DNA of 64,000 nt, taken from NCBI GenBank assembly GCA_964589375.1, contig CAZPSA010000002.1:10245-74244 (forward strand). The letters run 5' to 3'. Below are positions 9,276-19,100 of the stretch, in pieces (position 1 is the first letter of the stretch; the number at the start of each line of letters is the position of its first letter). The notes below the pieces were generated by a model. The model was not told the DNA's origin. It was given only the letters and a program-made list of their open reading frames with translations, and made no database searches. Position numbers and translations under genes: made by a program. This DNA comes from CAG-533 sp964589375 (GTDB lineage: Bacteria; Bacillota_I; Bacilli_A; RF39; UBA660).

Positions 9276-9506
9276 TTACTTCTTTTCATCGCATGTAATA
9301 GTTTGTTGGTGATTATTGTCATCATAAAAAGTACATGTACATTTTCCATTAATACAAGAAGAACAACTAGCAGCAGAACAATTTGCACTATGAGTAATAT
9401 TATTTTTAATTACTGGCCAAATAACCGTAGTAAATAACACCCCAATTGCTGCAATAGCCACTACTGCAATAGCAGTCATACTTAATTCTGAAGAAGCTTC
9501 TTTCAT
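9276..9506 (-). CDS. Small Flp-like pilin with Cys-rich C-terminal tail
   Basis: This 76-residue protein has the polar leader MKEASSELS, then a hydrophobic helix (about residues 10-30, with AIAVVAIAAIGVLFTT), then a short tail with five closely spaced Cys. A short charged leader with a Glu just before a hydrophobic helix is typical of Flp/TadE-type prepilins. A strong promoter precedes it and AGGAGG lies 8 bp before the ATG. It heads the small pilin - TadE-like - CpaE-like group. The Cys cluster may form disulphides outside the cell. Confidence 0.55.
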   Translation of the reverse strand: MKEASSELSMTAIAVVAIAAIGVLFTTVIWPVIKNNITHSANCSAASCSSCINGKCTCTFYDDNNHQQTITCDEKK

Positions 9507-9534
9507 TTATAATTCCTCCTATCTTACTATTGTA

Positions 9535-9563
9535 AGTATATAATAAATGTTTATATTTTTCAA
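9535..9563 (-). promoter_or_regulatory. Sigma-A-type promoter of the small pilin operon
   Basis: On the minus strand TTGAAA (9558-9563), a 17-bp spacer and TATACT (9535-9540) precede the 9506 start by 28 bp. Confidence 0.7.
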
Positions 9564-9571
9564 TTACCTTT

Positions 9572-10492
9572 TTAATCATCACATGTATTTAACGGATCAA
9601 ATAAACAGTTAATACAATAATGATAATCAGCTTCCATATCACTATCTAAAAAGTCAATAGTTGTCTTTATTATTGTAGGTAAAAAGAAAATTATTAAACC
9701 TGTAAGAACTCTTTTCCCCACCATTATTGCATCTTTCTTTAAATCATCACTTTTACCTGAAGAAACAGTTTTGTAAAAGTCAAATGACCCCATCAATACA
9801 ATAGCAAGTGGAATAACAATTTTAATCATAACAATTGTAATACCAACTATTCTAAGTCCTGCTTTAATATCATAACAAAATGTTGATGCATCAAATGGTT
9901 CATTATCATTCCTATCTAAGTTAGTTGAATTTGATGAACCACTAGTTCCACTTGATGAACTTCCAAAATTTGATGAATTTCCGAAACTAGAAGTACTACC
10001 ATTAGAATTCGTACTCGATGAACTAGAAGTACCACTTAATTTATAAGGAACACAATCCCCATTCCACTTACACCCATTCTTTTTACAATTTTCCTCTTCA
10101 GACATACCATCAAATGCATTCGATTCGTTAGTACTCACGCAAGTTCCACTCGTATCATTAAGTGGTTCTCTTACATATATATAAGTTTTTTTTGCATTTG
10201 TATTAACTTTAGTACTTTTTTCAAGAACATATGTTAATTTACAGTAATGTCCTCCTTGGCTAAGAATATTTAAATCCATAGTTGCCCCAAACATTACAGG
10301 ATTATCATTTGTAAATGTTTTACTAAAACTCCCGTTATCACAAGAAAACTCAGCAGTTGCAATATTTTTTGCGTTAATAGCTAAGTATATTTTTTTTTCT
10401 ACTAAATCATAACTAACATCAGCAAATACATCTTTTTTAGTTCCCCAGAAAACTAAAAAGGCAAATATTAGCCATAAAGCTTTCTTATTCAT
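9572..10492 (-). CDS. Exported pilin-like protein B: shared ectodomain fused to a VirB2/TrbC-like domain
   Basis: I start at ATG 10492, because GGGGAG lies 7 bp before it; a nearer ATG six bases upstream is too close. The 306-residue product has a signal peptide, an ectodomain virtually identical to that of the 6337-7230 protein, a shorter Ser-rich linker, and a C-terminal pair of hydrophobic helices. The C-terminal part matches the small VirB2-like protein (7315-7680), including FDF followed by a charged loop with DDLKKDA. It is thus a pilin domain carrying a large exported head. The start overlaps the end of the upstream gene by 8 bp, implying translational coupling. Confidence 0.65.
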   Translation of the reverse strand: MNKKALWLIFAFLVFWGTKKDVFADVSYDLVEKKIYLAINAKNIATAEFSCDNGSFSKTFTNDNPVMFGATMDLNILSQGGHYCKLTYVLEKSTKVNTNAKKTYIYVREPLNDTSGTCVSTNESNAFDGMSEEENCKKNGCKWNGDCVPYKLSGTSSSSSTNSNGSTSSFGNSSNFGSSSSGTSGSSNSTNLDRNDNEPFDASTFCYDIKAGLRIVGITIVMIKIVIPLAIVLMGSFDFYKTVSSGKSDDLKKDAIMVGKRVLTGLIIFFLPTIIKTTIDFLDSDMEADYHYCINCLFDPLNTCDD

Positions 10493-11660
10493 AATCATAC
10501 TCCCCTGCACCTTTATTATCGTTATCATTTTTTAAATTTCTAACAAACTTATAAGCAACTACTCCCCCAATACCTATTACAATAATTACAATAAGTATAA
10601 CCGCAATATTCTTAGATTTAGAAATAGTAATTGTATAAATATTATCTTTATTATCACTGCTTGTTACAATAATATTAATTTTACTACCATTTTTTAAATT
10701 TGAGTTGCCCATTACCTCATATTCAGCATCTTCATCCTCGACCGTAATATCAAATTCTAAACTACTTACATCACGATCAACCTTTAATTTATAATTATTT
10801 TTTTCTGGACTAAACTCCAATTTATATCCTTTAATTACTAAACTTTCAATTAAATTACTATGTACCCCATCAACAAAACTAACATTTAAAAAATACGTTC
10901 TTGTTTCTCCATTTTCCGCAGTTACAATTATTTCAATTGGAGTATCTTCTTTAATATTATCATTATTTTTTATTTCAACCTTACTTTTTTCAGACTCAGG
11001 CTTTGCCTCAACCTCTATATAAGTTACATCTTTTTCAACTTCAATATTATAATTTAAATTATCTTTTTCAAAAATAATTGTTCCATCAGATAATTTTATT
11101 GATGCCAAGTAATTATTGCTATCTTTAACCGGAGCAGTTGTTGTGGTGGTGGTAGTAGTTGTGGTCGTGGTTGTCGTTGTAGTAGTCGTTGTCGTTGTAG
11201 TAGTCGTTGGCTTTTTTGTTGTAGTCGGCTTTTTAGTCGTCGTTGTAGGTTTTTTAGTTGTTGTCGTTGTTGGCTTAATATAAGTCTTCCCATCACTTGT
11301 TCTACCACAATCATAATAATATACAGTTGTACAATATTTATAAATATTATTTGGATAACAAGAGTTTTTATATTGTTCACACCCACTGTTTGTTACAATC
11401 TTATACATATCTTTATTACCATTAGTACAAGTAACAATATCATAAGTTAAATATGCTCCTTTTTCCCAATTACCACTAGTACAGACAGCTTTCATACATT
11501 GTCCATAATAGCCATATCCATTAGTAGAAAATTCCTTAGTTTGAAAGTTAATACAACTATCAAAAGTCGTACTACTACTAACAGGTGTATAAGCATCAAT
11601 CGCATATACATTAACTCCATAAAATAAAGTTAAAATAAAAATTAATAATTTCTTTTTCAT
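10485..11660 (-). CDS. Surface protein with poly-Thr stalk and cadherin-like domains
   Basis: This 391-residue protein has a signal peptide (residues 1-20), a Cys-rich N-terminal domain of about 110 residues, a Thr/Lys/Pro-rich stalk (about residues 132-176) that ends in an unbroken Thr run, two cadherin-like beta-sandwich modules (family PF12733; the first contains YNIEVEKDVTYIEVEA and ENGETRTYFLNV), and a C-terminal transmembrane helix with a short charged tail. It is therefore a membrane-anchored surface protein held away from the cell. The stalk is encoded by a highly repetitive stretch of GTT/GTA/GTC triplets (complement strand) that could slip. It overlaps the downstream pilin-like gene by 8 bp, linking it to the pilus system. 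Confidence 0.7.
   Translation of the reverse strand: MKKKLLIFILTLFYGVNVYAIDAYTPVSSSTTFDSCINFQTKEFSTNGYGYYGQCMKAVCTSGNWEKGAYLTYDIVTCTNGNKDMYKIVTNSGCEQYKNSCYPNNIYKYCTTVYYYDCGRTSDGKTYIKPTTTTTKKPTTTTKKPTTTKKPTTTTTTTTTTTTTTTTTTTTTTTTAPVKDSNNYLASIKLSDGTIIFEKDNLNYNIEVEKDVTYIEVEAKPESEKSKVEIKNNDNIKEDTPIEIIVTAENGETRTYFLNVSFVDGVHSNLIESLVIKGYKLEFSPEKNNYKLKVDRDVSSLEFDITVEDEDAEYEVMGNSNLKNGSKINIIVTSSDNKDNIYTITISKSKNIAVILIVIIVIGIGGVVAYKFVRNLKNDNDNKGAGEYDYE
11130..11277. repeat. Low-complexity Thr-codon repeat tract
   Basis: About 150 bp consist almost only of Thr, Lys and Pro codons, with long runs of near-repeats such as GTTGTAGTAGTCGTTGTC on the plus strand. Such tracts expand and contract readily. All changes in multiples of three would alter stalk length without breaking the frame. 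Confidence 0.8.
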
Positions 11661-11674
11661 AACAAAACCTCTTT

Positions 11675-11702
11675 AAAAAAAAGAATGCCAGTAATGGCAT
11701 CC
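11675..11702 (-). terminator. Intrinsic terminator after the NPQTG protein gene
   Basis: On the minus strand the stem ATGCCA-TTAC-TGGCAT is followed by eight T. It lies between the genes at 11752-12420 and 10485-11660, separating two transcription units. Confidence 0.85.
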
Positions 11703-11751
11703 TTTTATAGATCCAAGACCTATATTAATAATATCATAAAATTATTAATAA

Positions 11752-12420
11752 TTAAATCTTTTTAAAAACATTTTTCTTATTTACTAAATATAAAACTCCA
11801 CTAATAACAATAATTGCAGGAATTAATACTTTATAATAATCTTCAACCCCAGTTTGAGGATTTTTATTATCATCTTTAGTAGTATCATCTTTTTTATTAT
11901 CTACCGCAGTAGTCGTATTATTATCAGTATTCGTATTATCTTTATTATCACTACTTACAAAAGCAGTTCCATCTGGATTATAAGCACAGTTGTATGAATA
12001 AATTCTCGTAGCAAATGCATAAGCCCCAGTTGCAGAATCTAACTTATTAGTATCAGGTGCACAAGAAGCATCTTTAGCTAAAGTAACAACTTGACTTGTA
12101 GCTAATTTATCAGCACCACTACTTGATATTTCTTTTAATGGGTTCTTATTCCCATTCGCACACACAACCTTATTATCAAAGCTATTATCAATATAATGAA
12201 CATTTTTACCATTTTCACACTTAACAGCAATACATTCTAAATAATAACCATTTGTCGCATTTGTATAACCATCATTCTCTTTTTCAGCATTCTGACAAAC
12301 ATTCTTAATTTCTGCATTATCCGCAATCGCGCTACCAACTGAATTTGTATTTCCGTCTACTGCCGCAAATACACTTACTGGCATTAATAAACTAATCAAT
12401 AACAATATTTTCTTTTTCAT
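11752..12420 (-). CDS. Exported wall-anchored protein with NPQTG sorting signal
   Basis: This 222-residue protein has a signal peptide (MKKKILLLISLLMPVSVFA), a Cys-containing domain (about residues 25-155) related in pattern to the N-terminal domain of the 10485-11660 protein, and an Asn/Asp/Thr-rich linker. It ends with NPQTG, a hydrophobic helix and a positively charged tail. That end is a sortase substrate signal. The NPQTG pentapeptide differs from classical LPXTG, so a matching sortase should exist elsewhere in the genome. The gene lies within the surface-protein part of the secretion locus and is closed by a strong terminator. Confidence 0.7.
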   Translation of the reverse strand: MKKKILLLISLLMPVSVFAAVDGNTNSVGSAIADNAEIKNVCQNAEKENDGYTNATNGYYLECIAVKCENGKNVHYIDNSFDNKVVCANGNKNPLKEISSSGADKLATSQVVTLAKDASCAPDTNKLDSATGAYAFATRIYSYNCAYNPDGTAFVSSDNKDNTNTDNNTTTAVDNKKDDTTKDDNKNPQTGVEDYYKVLIPAIIVISGVLYLVNKKNVFKKI

Positions 12421-12428
12421 ACTATCAA

Positions 12429-15400
12429 CTACCCTTCTATATAATCTTTTTTACTATTTGATTTTCTCTTCATCATTATTATTATGCTCGCTCCGACTAA
12501 AATTACTCCTCCAACCACAGCAGCAGTTATTTCTAATTTTTTATTATATTTATCTTTCTCAATATTCAATGAATATACTTTAGTATCCCCATTTTCCGCA
12601 ATAACTTTAATTTTAATTATACTAAACGCATTTAAATCATTATTTCCATACATATAAACTTCAGAACGATTATCTTCAGCAGTTGCCGTTATTAATAAAG
12701 TCTTCTCTCTTTTAATTTTAACTGTATAATCTAATATTTCCGGTTTAAACCCAATGCTATAATTTTTAACAGTTAATGAACTAAGTGCAGTATTAGATGC
12801 AATAGATAAACCACTTTCTTTTCTATTTACATATACACTATAAATTCTAGTTTTCTTACCATTTACAACCGTTATTTCAATTAAGTTACTACCAACTCTA
12901 AATCCATTATCACCAACAATCTTAACAGTTGCGTTATTACTTTCAGCAAAAGCATAAACTGGAAGTCTATCTACCTCATATCCAACTGAAACAGTATATG
13001 AATAAGTTTCTTTATCAAATACTAAAGATGTTCCCGGAATACTTAAAGAGTTTAAGTAGGTACTATCTTTAATATTAGTTTCATCTACATCTCCCTTAAT
13101 GAAAGTTAAAACATAACTTCTAACAATTCCCGCTTCACTAACAGTTTTTAATACAGCAGATGTTGAATCACCATTTAATTCTATTGTTCTTGGCTCATAC
13201 CCTTGAACAAATGAAGCTTTTTCACTTTCTAAAGTTCCATTTATTGATACTTTTGTAGTCTTTTTAGAAACTTTAATATCATAATTTGTAACATAAGGAT
13301 TAAAATCTATACTACCAGAACTAATCTTAATATCACTTAAAATATTATTACTTTCTCTATCATCAACTCTATTAATAATAAAAGTATATGTTCTAATTTT
13401 ACCATTATTATTAACTATTCTTATTAATTGAATATTTTTACCATATTCTAAATCTACAGTCCTTGGTTCAAATCCTTCAACATATGAAGCATCTTTACTC
13501 GTTAAAGTTGCATATATCGCAATTTTATTTTTATTTACTGTTAACTCATAAGCTGTTGTTAAAGCATCAAACCCTGCTAAAACACTATCATTTTTTAAAG
13601 TATTAGCTAAATTTACATATTTTCCATTTGAAATAAGCGTATCATGATATGCCGTTGTATTATCATCAATTGGTCTAAAATCAAAAGTTTCACTACCATC
13701 TTCACTTTTTAACTCTATAGTTTGAAGAGTGGTTGATGTATCTGGATCAAGCACCTTACTCATAGATGGATAGCTAATTCTATTTTTATTATTCATAACC
13801 CAAACAAAGTAAGTACCAGCCCCTAAGTTTTCCCTGGCTACTAAAGAGCTATCTTCAAAACTAATCCAATCTGATGAAATTGATGGTTCTATACCATTAG
13901 ATATAAAGTAACCTTTAATTCCATGATTACCATTATCAGTTGCTGTTATTTTTACTGTACCAAGTCCATCATTTCGAACTATGCTACCACTTGTTGAAAC
14001 ACTTGGTCTTTCAATATAAGTACAACTAACATTATAAGTTCTATGGCAAGTATTCGCCGTAGAATTATAACAAGTATTTTCAATTTCTTTATATACTCTA
14101 TCGTAACCATCAGCACATTTTACATTTTCTATATTATCCCCAGTTTTACCAGTTGAATAAGAATTTTCAGCTACTTTTGTATAACATAAAGTATATTTAT
14201 ATTCACCTTTAATATTCGCTTTTACTTCACTTTGAGTACAACTTTCTTCCTTACTAGAAGTAGTATTATTTTTTTTCGTTGTACTAGTATTAGGTTTCTT
14301 TGTTGTGGTTGTAGTTGCTGGACAACTAGGTTTAGTTCTAGTTAAATCAGTAATTTTTACATAATTTATACTTCCAGTGCTTGCACTTATTTTACAAGAA
14401 CCATTAGTATCACATAAATCACCCAAAGAACTTCCTAAATTAATTGAGCTGCCACATTTAAGTGCATCACTCTTAGTAGTTAAACTTTGATTAGTATATG
14501 CAGTTGCTCCGCTTTTTAAATACAATGTCTTATTAGAACAACTATTTATATTAGATGAACTAGATAGTTTACTTTTATATACTTTAGTTGTAGTCATAAC
14601 CTTTTGATTATTAATACTAGTTACTTCACAAACATTATTTGAATCACATTTTGTAACATAAATTTTATCTCCACAATAAACATCTTCTCCAGAATATAAG
14701 GCGCCTTCATTAGCATAAAAATAAGCATTAAAGGTTTCTTCGGTAGTTTCTGGAATTGGAATTACTACAGTATCGCTTGTAGAACTACTGCTAGAGCCAC
14801 TAGATGAACTATTACCTCGCCAATAAACTTTAGCTTCACTGCCAGACGCTTCATAGCAGTAAGTTGAACCAGTATTCTTAGTACATAAATCTGCACTTAA
14901 ACCATTATCTTTATTTTTTAAAGTTTCCCCTTCAATAATACAGCTATTTGTTCCTATTGTACATGTCAGTATATAATTATTATTACTTGATGAACTAGAT
15001 GAGCTAGATGAACCAGTACTACCACTTGGAGTATTGCCACCACTTGTATTATCTGAATATGATAATATTTTTTTAGCAGGATAAATAGCGACCATAACAT
15101 TACTGCCGCCATAAAAATTATAGCAAACATCCTCTTTATAACTACCATAACGCGTATCATCACATTTAGCAATCGCGTTGCCACTATAAACCAACCAAGC
15201 ACTACTACCACCCTTGGTTGATTGCCACTTGCAATCAACATTTAATTGACACATTGTAAGATATTTGTCTGAAGTTTTTACATACTTATAATATGTGTTT
15301 GCCGCCATAATTTCTTCATTTACTGCGCCGCTATTTTTTTCATTACTTAGTTCACTATAGCCACCATAAAAATAGAAACTTATTCCAAAAGCCATAATAC

Positions 15401-15437
15401 ATAAACTAAATAAAAGTATCAATCTTTTTTTCTTCAT
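12429..15437 (-). CDS. Giant surface protein with repeated cadherin-like modules
   Basis: The start is set at ATG 15437, preceded by AGAAGGAGAG. The 1002-residue product has an N-terminal signal or anchor helix, a Ser/Gly-rich linker (about residues 135-155), several Cys-containing segments with SH3-like spacing, a Thr/Lys-rich stretch near residue 380, and then at least four cadherin-like beta-sandwich repeats (PF12733-type) to about residue 960. Repeat hallmarks are the pairs VEGFEPRTVDL and VQGYEPRTIEL, each followed by RTYTF- or RSYVL-like strands. It ends in a transmembrane helix and basic tail. The whole suggests an adhesin or a scaffold that spans the wall. It precedes the NPQTG gene by 8 bp. 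Confidence 0.7.
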   Translation of the reverse strand: MKKKRLILLFSLCIMAFGISFYFYGGYSELSNEKNSGAVNEEIMAANTYYKYVKTSDKYLTMCQLNVDCKWQSTKGGSSAWLVYSGNAIAKCDDTRYGSYKEDVCYNFYGGSNVMVAIYPAKKILSYSDNTSGGNTPSGSTGSSSSSSSSSNNNYILTCTIGTNSCIIEGETLKNKDNGLSADLCTKNTGSTYCYEASGSEAKVYWRGNSSSSGSSSSSTSDTVVIPIPETTEETFNAYFYANEGALYSGEDVYCGDKIYVTKCDSNNVCEVTSINNQKVMTTTKVYKSKLSSSSNINSCSNKTLYLKSGATAYTNQSLTTKSDALKCGSSINLGSSLGDLCDTNGSCKISASTGSINYVKITDLTRTKPSCPATTTTTKKPNTSTTKKNNTTSSKEESCTQSEVKANIKGEYKYTLCYTKVAENSYSTGKTGDNIENVKCADGYDRVYKEIENTCYNSTANTCHRTYNVSCTYIERPSVSTSGSIVRNDGLGTVKITATDNGNHGIKGYFISNGIEPSISSDWISFEDSSLVARENLGAGTYFVWVMNNKNRISYPSMSKVLDPDTSTTLQTIELKSEDGSETFDFRPIDDNTTAYHDTLISNGKYVNLANTLKNDSVLAGFDALTTAYELTVNKNKIAIYATLTSKDASYVEGFEPRTVDLEYGKNIQLIRIVNNNGKIRTYTFIINRVDDRESNNILSDIKISSGSIDFNPYVTNYDIKVSKKTTKVSINGTLESEKASFVQGYEPRTIELNGDSTSAVLKTVSEAGIVRSYVLTFIKGDVDETNIKDSTYLNSLSIPGTSLVFDKETYSYTVSVGYEVDRLPVYAFAESNNATVKIVGDNGFRVGSNLIEITVVNGKKTRIYSVYVNRKESGLSIASNTALSSLTVKNYSIGFKPEILDYTVKIKREKTLLITATAEDNRSEVYMYGNNDLNAFSIIKIKVIAENGDTKVYSLNIEKDKYNKKLEITAAVVGGVILVGASIIIMMKRKSNSKKDYIEG

Positions 15438-15491
15438 AAACTCTCCTTCTATCTTCAATATAATTTTAATACAAACACCCTTAAATAGCAA

Positions 15492-16046
15492 TTACAATTT
15501 AAACTTTCTAAACTTATTTACCTTAATTAAATAATTAATTCCCGTTTCTGCTAGAGATAATATTCCATTAACAACAAAGAAAAACGCTAACATCAAAAGC
15601 TGAACACTATAATCATAATATAAATTAATGCTCGTTAAAATTCCTAATAAAAGAAATAAAGAAAACGTAACTAAATTAACATAAAACATTCCATCTTTTC
15701 GATCATGATAATAATCTAATTTTATAAGTTTAATAATTGACATAATTGCCACCCAAGAAAATAAAGTTATTCCAAGTACTTTAGGCTCATCAATATTTCC
15801 AAATTTATAGCCACTAACAGCAACTAAAATACTTGCTATCGATGTATACAAGCTTTCCCTATCTTCTGGATTTCTTGTTAAAATAAACTCAATCATCTTA
15901 AGTCCAGCATAAACACTAAATAAAATATAAAGTAGATATGTTGGTTTCATATTTTCTAAAAAAGTAGCACTAAAAAGAAGTATTCCTAATAATAATACTA
16001 GCGCCGAAAATATAACATTAATTTTTAATCTTTGCTTTTCTTTCAT
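15492..16046 (-). CDS. Polytopic membrane protein, DUF308/HdeD-like
   Basis: The start at 16046 is chosen for the AGGTGAG 4-5 bp upstream. The 184-residue product is mostly hydrophobic, with about six helices in pairs joined by short basic loops (for example LTRNPEDRES and KLDYYHDRKDG). That layout resembles HdeD/DUF308 proteins, whose molecular role is poorly known. It sits between EssC and the giant surface protein. It is not an evident EssA or EssB, both of which have one or two membrane spans and large soluble domains. Confidence 0.4.
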   Translation of the reverse strand: MKEKQRLKINVIFSALVLLLGILLFSATFLENMKPTYLLYILFSVYAGLKMIEFILTRNPEDRESLYTSIASILVAVSGYKFGNIDEPKVLGITLFSWVAIMSIIKLIKLDYYHDRKDGMFYVNLVTFSLFLLLGILTSINLYYDYSVQLLMLAFFFVVNGILSLAETGINYLIKVNKFRKFKL

Positions 16047-16091
16047 CTTCTCACCTATTATAATTTTAAGACATAACAATTATTAAGTCAA

Positions 16092-16114
16092 ATAAGTCCT
16101 AATAAAAGGACTTA
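16092..16114 (-). terminator. Possible weak terminator at the end of essC
   Basis: AAGTCC-TTTTATTA-GGACTT on the minus strand overlaps the essC stop codon and is followed by only a short T-rich stretch, so termination may be partial. Confidence 0.4.
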
Positions 16115-19100
16115 TAAAGTTTCAAGCTCATCCGAACCACTTTGGTTTCCATTTTCAAAACTCTCTACAAATTTAACATAATATGGTTTTCCGGCTTTTA
16201 CAACAAAGCAGAAATTACTTGGTACATCTAATCTCATTTCATTAATTTTCTGAGCAATTTTAATACTAAATTGATCATTTATTCCATTACCTAACCAAAT
16301 ACCAAAATTCCCATTACTATTATTGCGGTACCAGCTTTCAATTTCAATCTTTCTAATTTTATCAATGCTATCTGCTATAACAAAATTAATAATCTCTAAA
16401 TCTTTAGCTTTCTCTATCATCTTTGCAAAATTCTTCCTATTATCATCACTAAGTTTACTCTTAAATGATTCAATCCCTATAATAAAGCAATATATTTTTT
16501 CAACATCTTTTAAAGCTTTCTTATCAGAACCATTATCAACGTATATCTTATAATATTTTTCTATATGCTGATTTAGCTTAGTAAAAAACGCATCAAAATT
16601 ACTATTTACACACTGATAACTTCCTTTTTCTAATTCTAGTTCCTCAGCATTAACAACAATTAAAGACGCTATTCTACTATATTCTACTTGTTTAAAAAGC
16701 GGATTTAAAAATTTAGTAACTTGAAGAATATCTAAAGAAGAAATAACACTTATTAAATGACGATTAAAATCATATGCACACGGAGTTAAATTATTTTTAT
16801 TAATACCAATTATAACTTCATTTTTATTTAAATATTTCTTTACTTCATCAAAATTAACTATATTAGGTAGAATTGGTATTTTATTTGCCCTTACTTTATA
16901 AGTTTTATTTATTTCTCCAATCTTTTCTCTTATAAAATCATTTACGTGAGCTTTATCTATAACACTAGCAGTTTGAAATTCATATACATCATCTATTTTA
17001 ATTAAGCCTCGCCCAAATGTTTTAGCCGGATACTTTTTATTTACATTGCCTAAAATTGTCATATAATCATCTTCATTATTTTGATTTAAAGCATACACTA
17101 AAGAAAAACTTTGTCTTAACTTATATCTTAACCCATTTGGTGTTGATAACGTAAGAATAAAATATATTCCATATTTAGTACACTCTCTAGCTAATATACT
17201 TAGATTATCAACTAAAACCTCATACATTTCACTAAATGATTCAAAGTTATTAATAACTATCGCAATATTAGGGACACTTTTTCCACTATTTTCAATATAA
17301 TTAACATAACTCCCACCATAATCTGCAAATAAAGCTTTTCTATCACTTATAGTGGAAACAACCATTTTAAATAAATTGTTAATTTTCTCTTCATCATCAC
17401 TTTGTAATATATCTCCAACAATATAAGAATTTCTAAAAATATTAAGAGCACCTGAGCCAAAATCAATTAAATAATAATTAATTTCACTAGGAGTATAGCT
17501 TATCATTGAAGAATATATCAAAGTTGTTATAAAGTTTTCTTTTCCACTTCCTGCCGACCCGAAAATCAAAGTATTACCTTCTTTTGTTAATGGTAAAGTT
17601 AACAATCTTTGTTCTTGTTTATTAGGAACATCATACTCGCCAATAACCGGATTTATTAAATACTTTTGATTTTGGTAATTATATTTTACTATTAAATCAT
17701 CAGCCTTAATAAACTCAGGAATTTTTTCTAACCATAATGACCTAGTTACAATATTTTTTTCTTTAGCAAGTTCATCCAAATATTTTACAATATTAATTAA
17801 TTCTTCACCATTTTCCCTTACAACTATTTCGCTTACTTTTTTAGTTCTTATTTTTCTTGTTATATAACCAATATTATTTATAAAATCAATTGATGTATCT
17901 AACTCTTTAGTAACCTTATCTTTTGGTATATATTTACCACCAGCATAAGCTGCCTGTCCCAAAGTAAAAACCTCATCATATCCTACTTGAAAATAAAATC
18001 TACCAGTTTGTTTTAAATATGCCGCATCACTTTTCTTTATTACCTCATTAGAATCAGCCGTATCTTGTACTCTTAAACAAACTCTAAACCTTGTATTACT
18101 CCAAATCTGAGGGTCAACTACCCCACTTGGCTTTTGAGTTGCTAAAATTAAGTGAACTCCTAAACTACGTCCGATACGAGCTGTACTTATCAGCTCATCC
18201 ATAAATTCTGGTTCTTGATTTTTAAGCTCAGCAAATTCATCACAAATAATAAATAAATGCGAAATCGGCTCAGTAACAGTTTTTTCACGATACATTCTTT
18301 GATATTTATAAATATCTATTGTACTTTCACTAGTTAATTCCCTAGCTTTATTAAATAATGCTTGTCTTCTTTTTAATTCTGACTCTATTGAAGCTAAACT
18401 TCTCTTTATTTCATTAGCGTCTAAATTGGTTATAGTTCCCACTAAATGCGGTAATTTCAAACCAATATTTTTATTTTCGAAAGCTCCAGCTAAACCGCCA
18501 CCCTTATAATCAATTAAAATAAATTGAACCTCATAAGGATGATAATTTAAAGCCATAGATAAAATATAAGTAATAATAAATTCCGATTTACCACTACCAG
18601 TCATACCAGCAATTAAACCATGTGGACCATGATATTTTTCATGTAAATCGATTGAAATTATTTCGCCATTTTTTCCAATACCTACATCAGATGCCAAAGT
18701 TAAAATCGGATTATTCTTTTCCCAACGAAGAGGAGCATTTAACTGTTCTACTTTCCCAACATCATACATCTCTAAAAACCCTATTTTACTTGGAAGTTTA
18801 CCCTCGTCATCATTTTTAATATCAATATAAATATTAGCTAAAGACTTTACACAAGCTTCATAATCAACCATACTATCTAATTCCGGAACAAATTTTAAAT
18901 TTGCATCAGGGCTTAATAGATTTTTAATTTCACACTCTTTATATTTGCTTGAATAAAGACTCATATCAATATAAGATGTACATTCACTAGGCATATTAGT
19001 CATTTTACTTTCTAAGACAAATAAACTAAAACCATTATATTCTTTATTCTCTAAAAGATTTTTAATTAAATCATATTCTCTTATCTTTTTCAAACAATCA

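Noticed and set aside
11096..11386. Small Gln/Arg/Leu-rich ORF in the Thr tract
   Set aside because: It is an alternative reading of the repetitive stalk codons in 10485-11660, with no ribosome binding site of its own.
14966..15241. Hydrophobic ORF inside the giant surface protein gene
   Set aside because: It overlaps the real coding frame fully and has no initiation signal; composition is a by-product of Ser/Gly codons in another frame.
1..16046. Integrative conjugative element
   Set aside because: VirB4, PrgI and TrbL-like genes suggest conjugation, but I see no relaxase, VirD4-type coupling protein, integrase, oriT-like repeats or attachment sites in the window.
15492..16046. EssA or EssB candidate
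   Set aside because: The protein has about six short-looped helices, unlike EssA (small, one or two spans) or EssB (one span with a pseudokinase-like domain).
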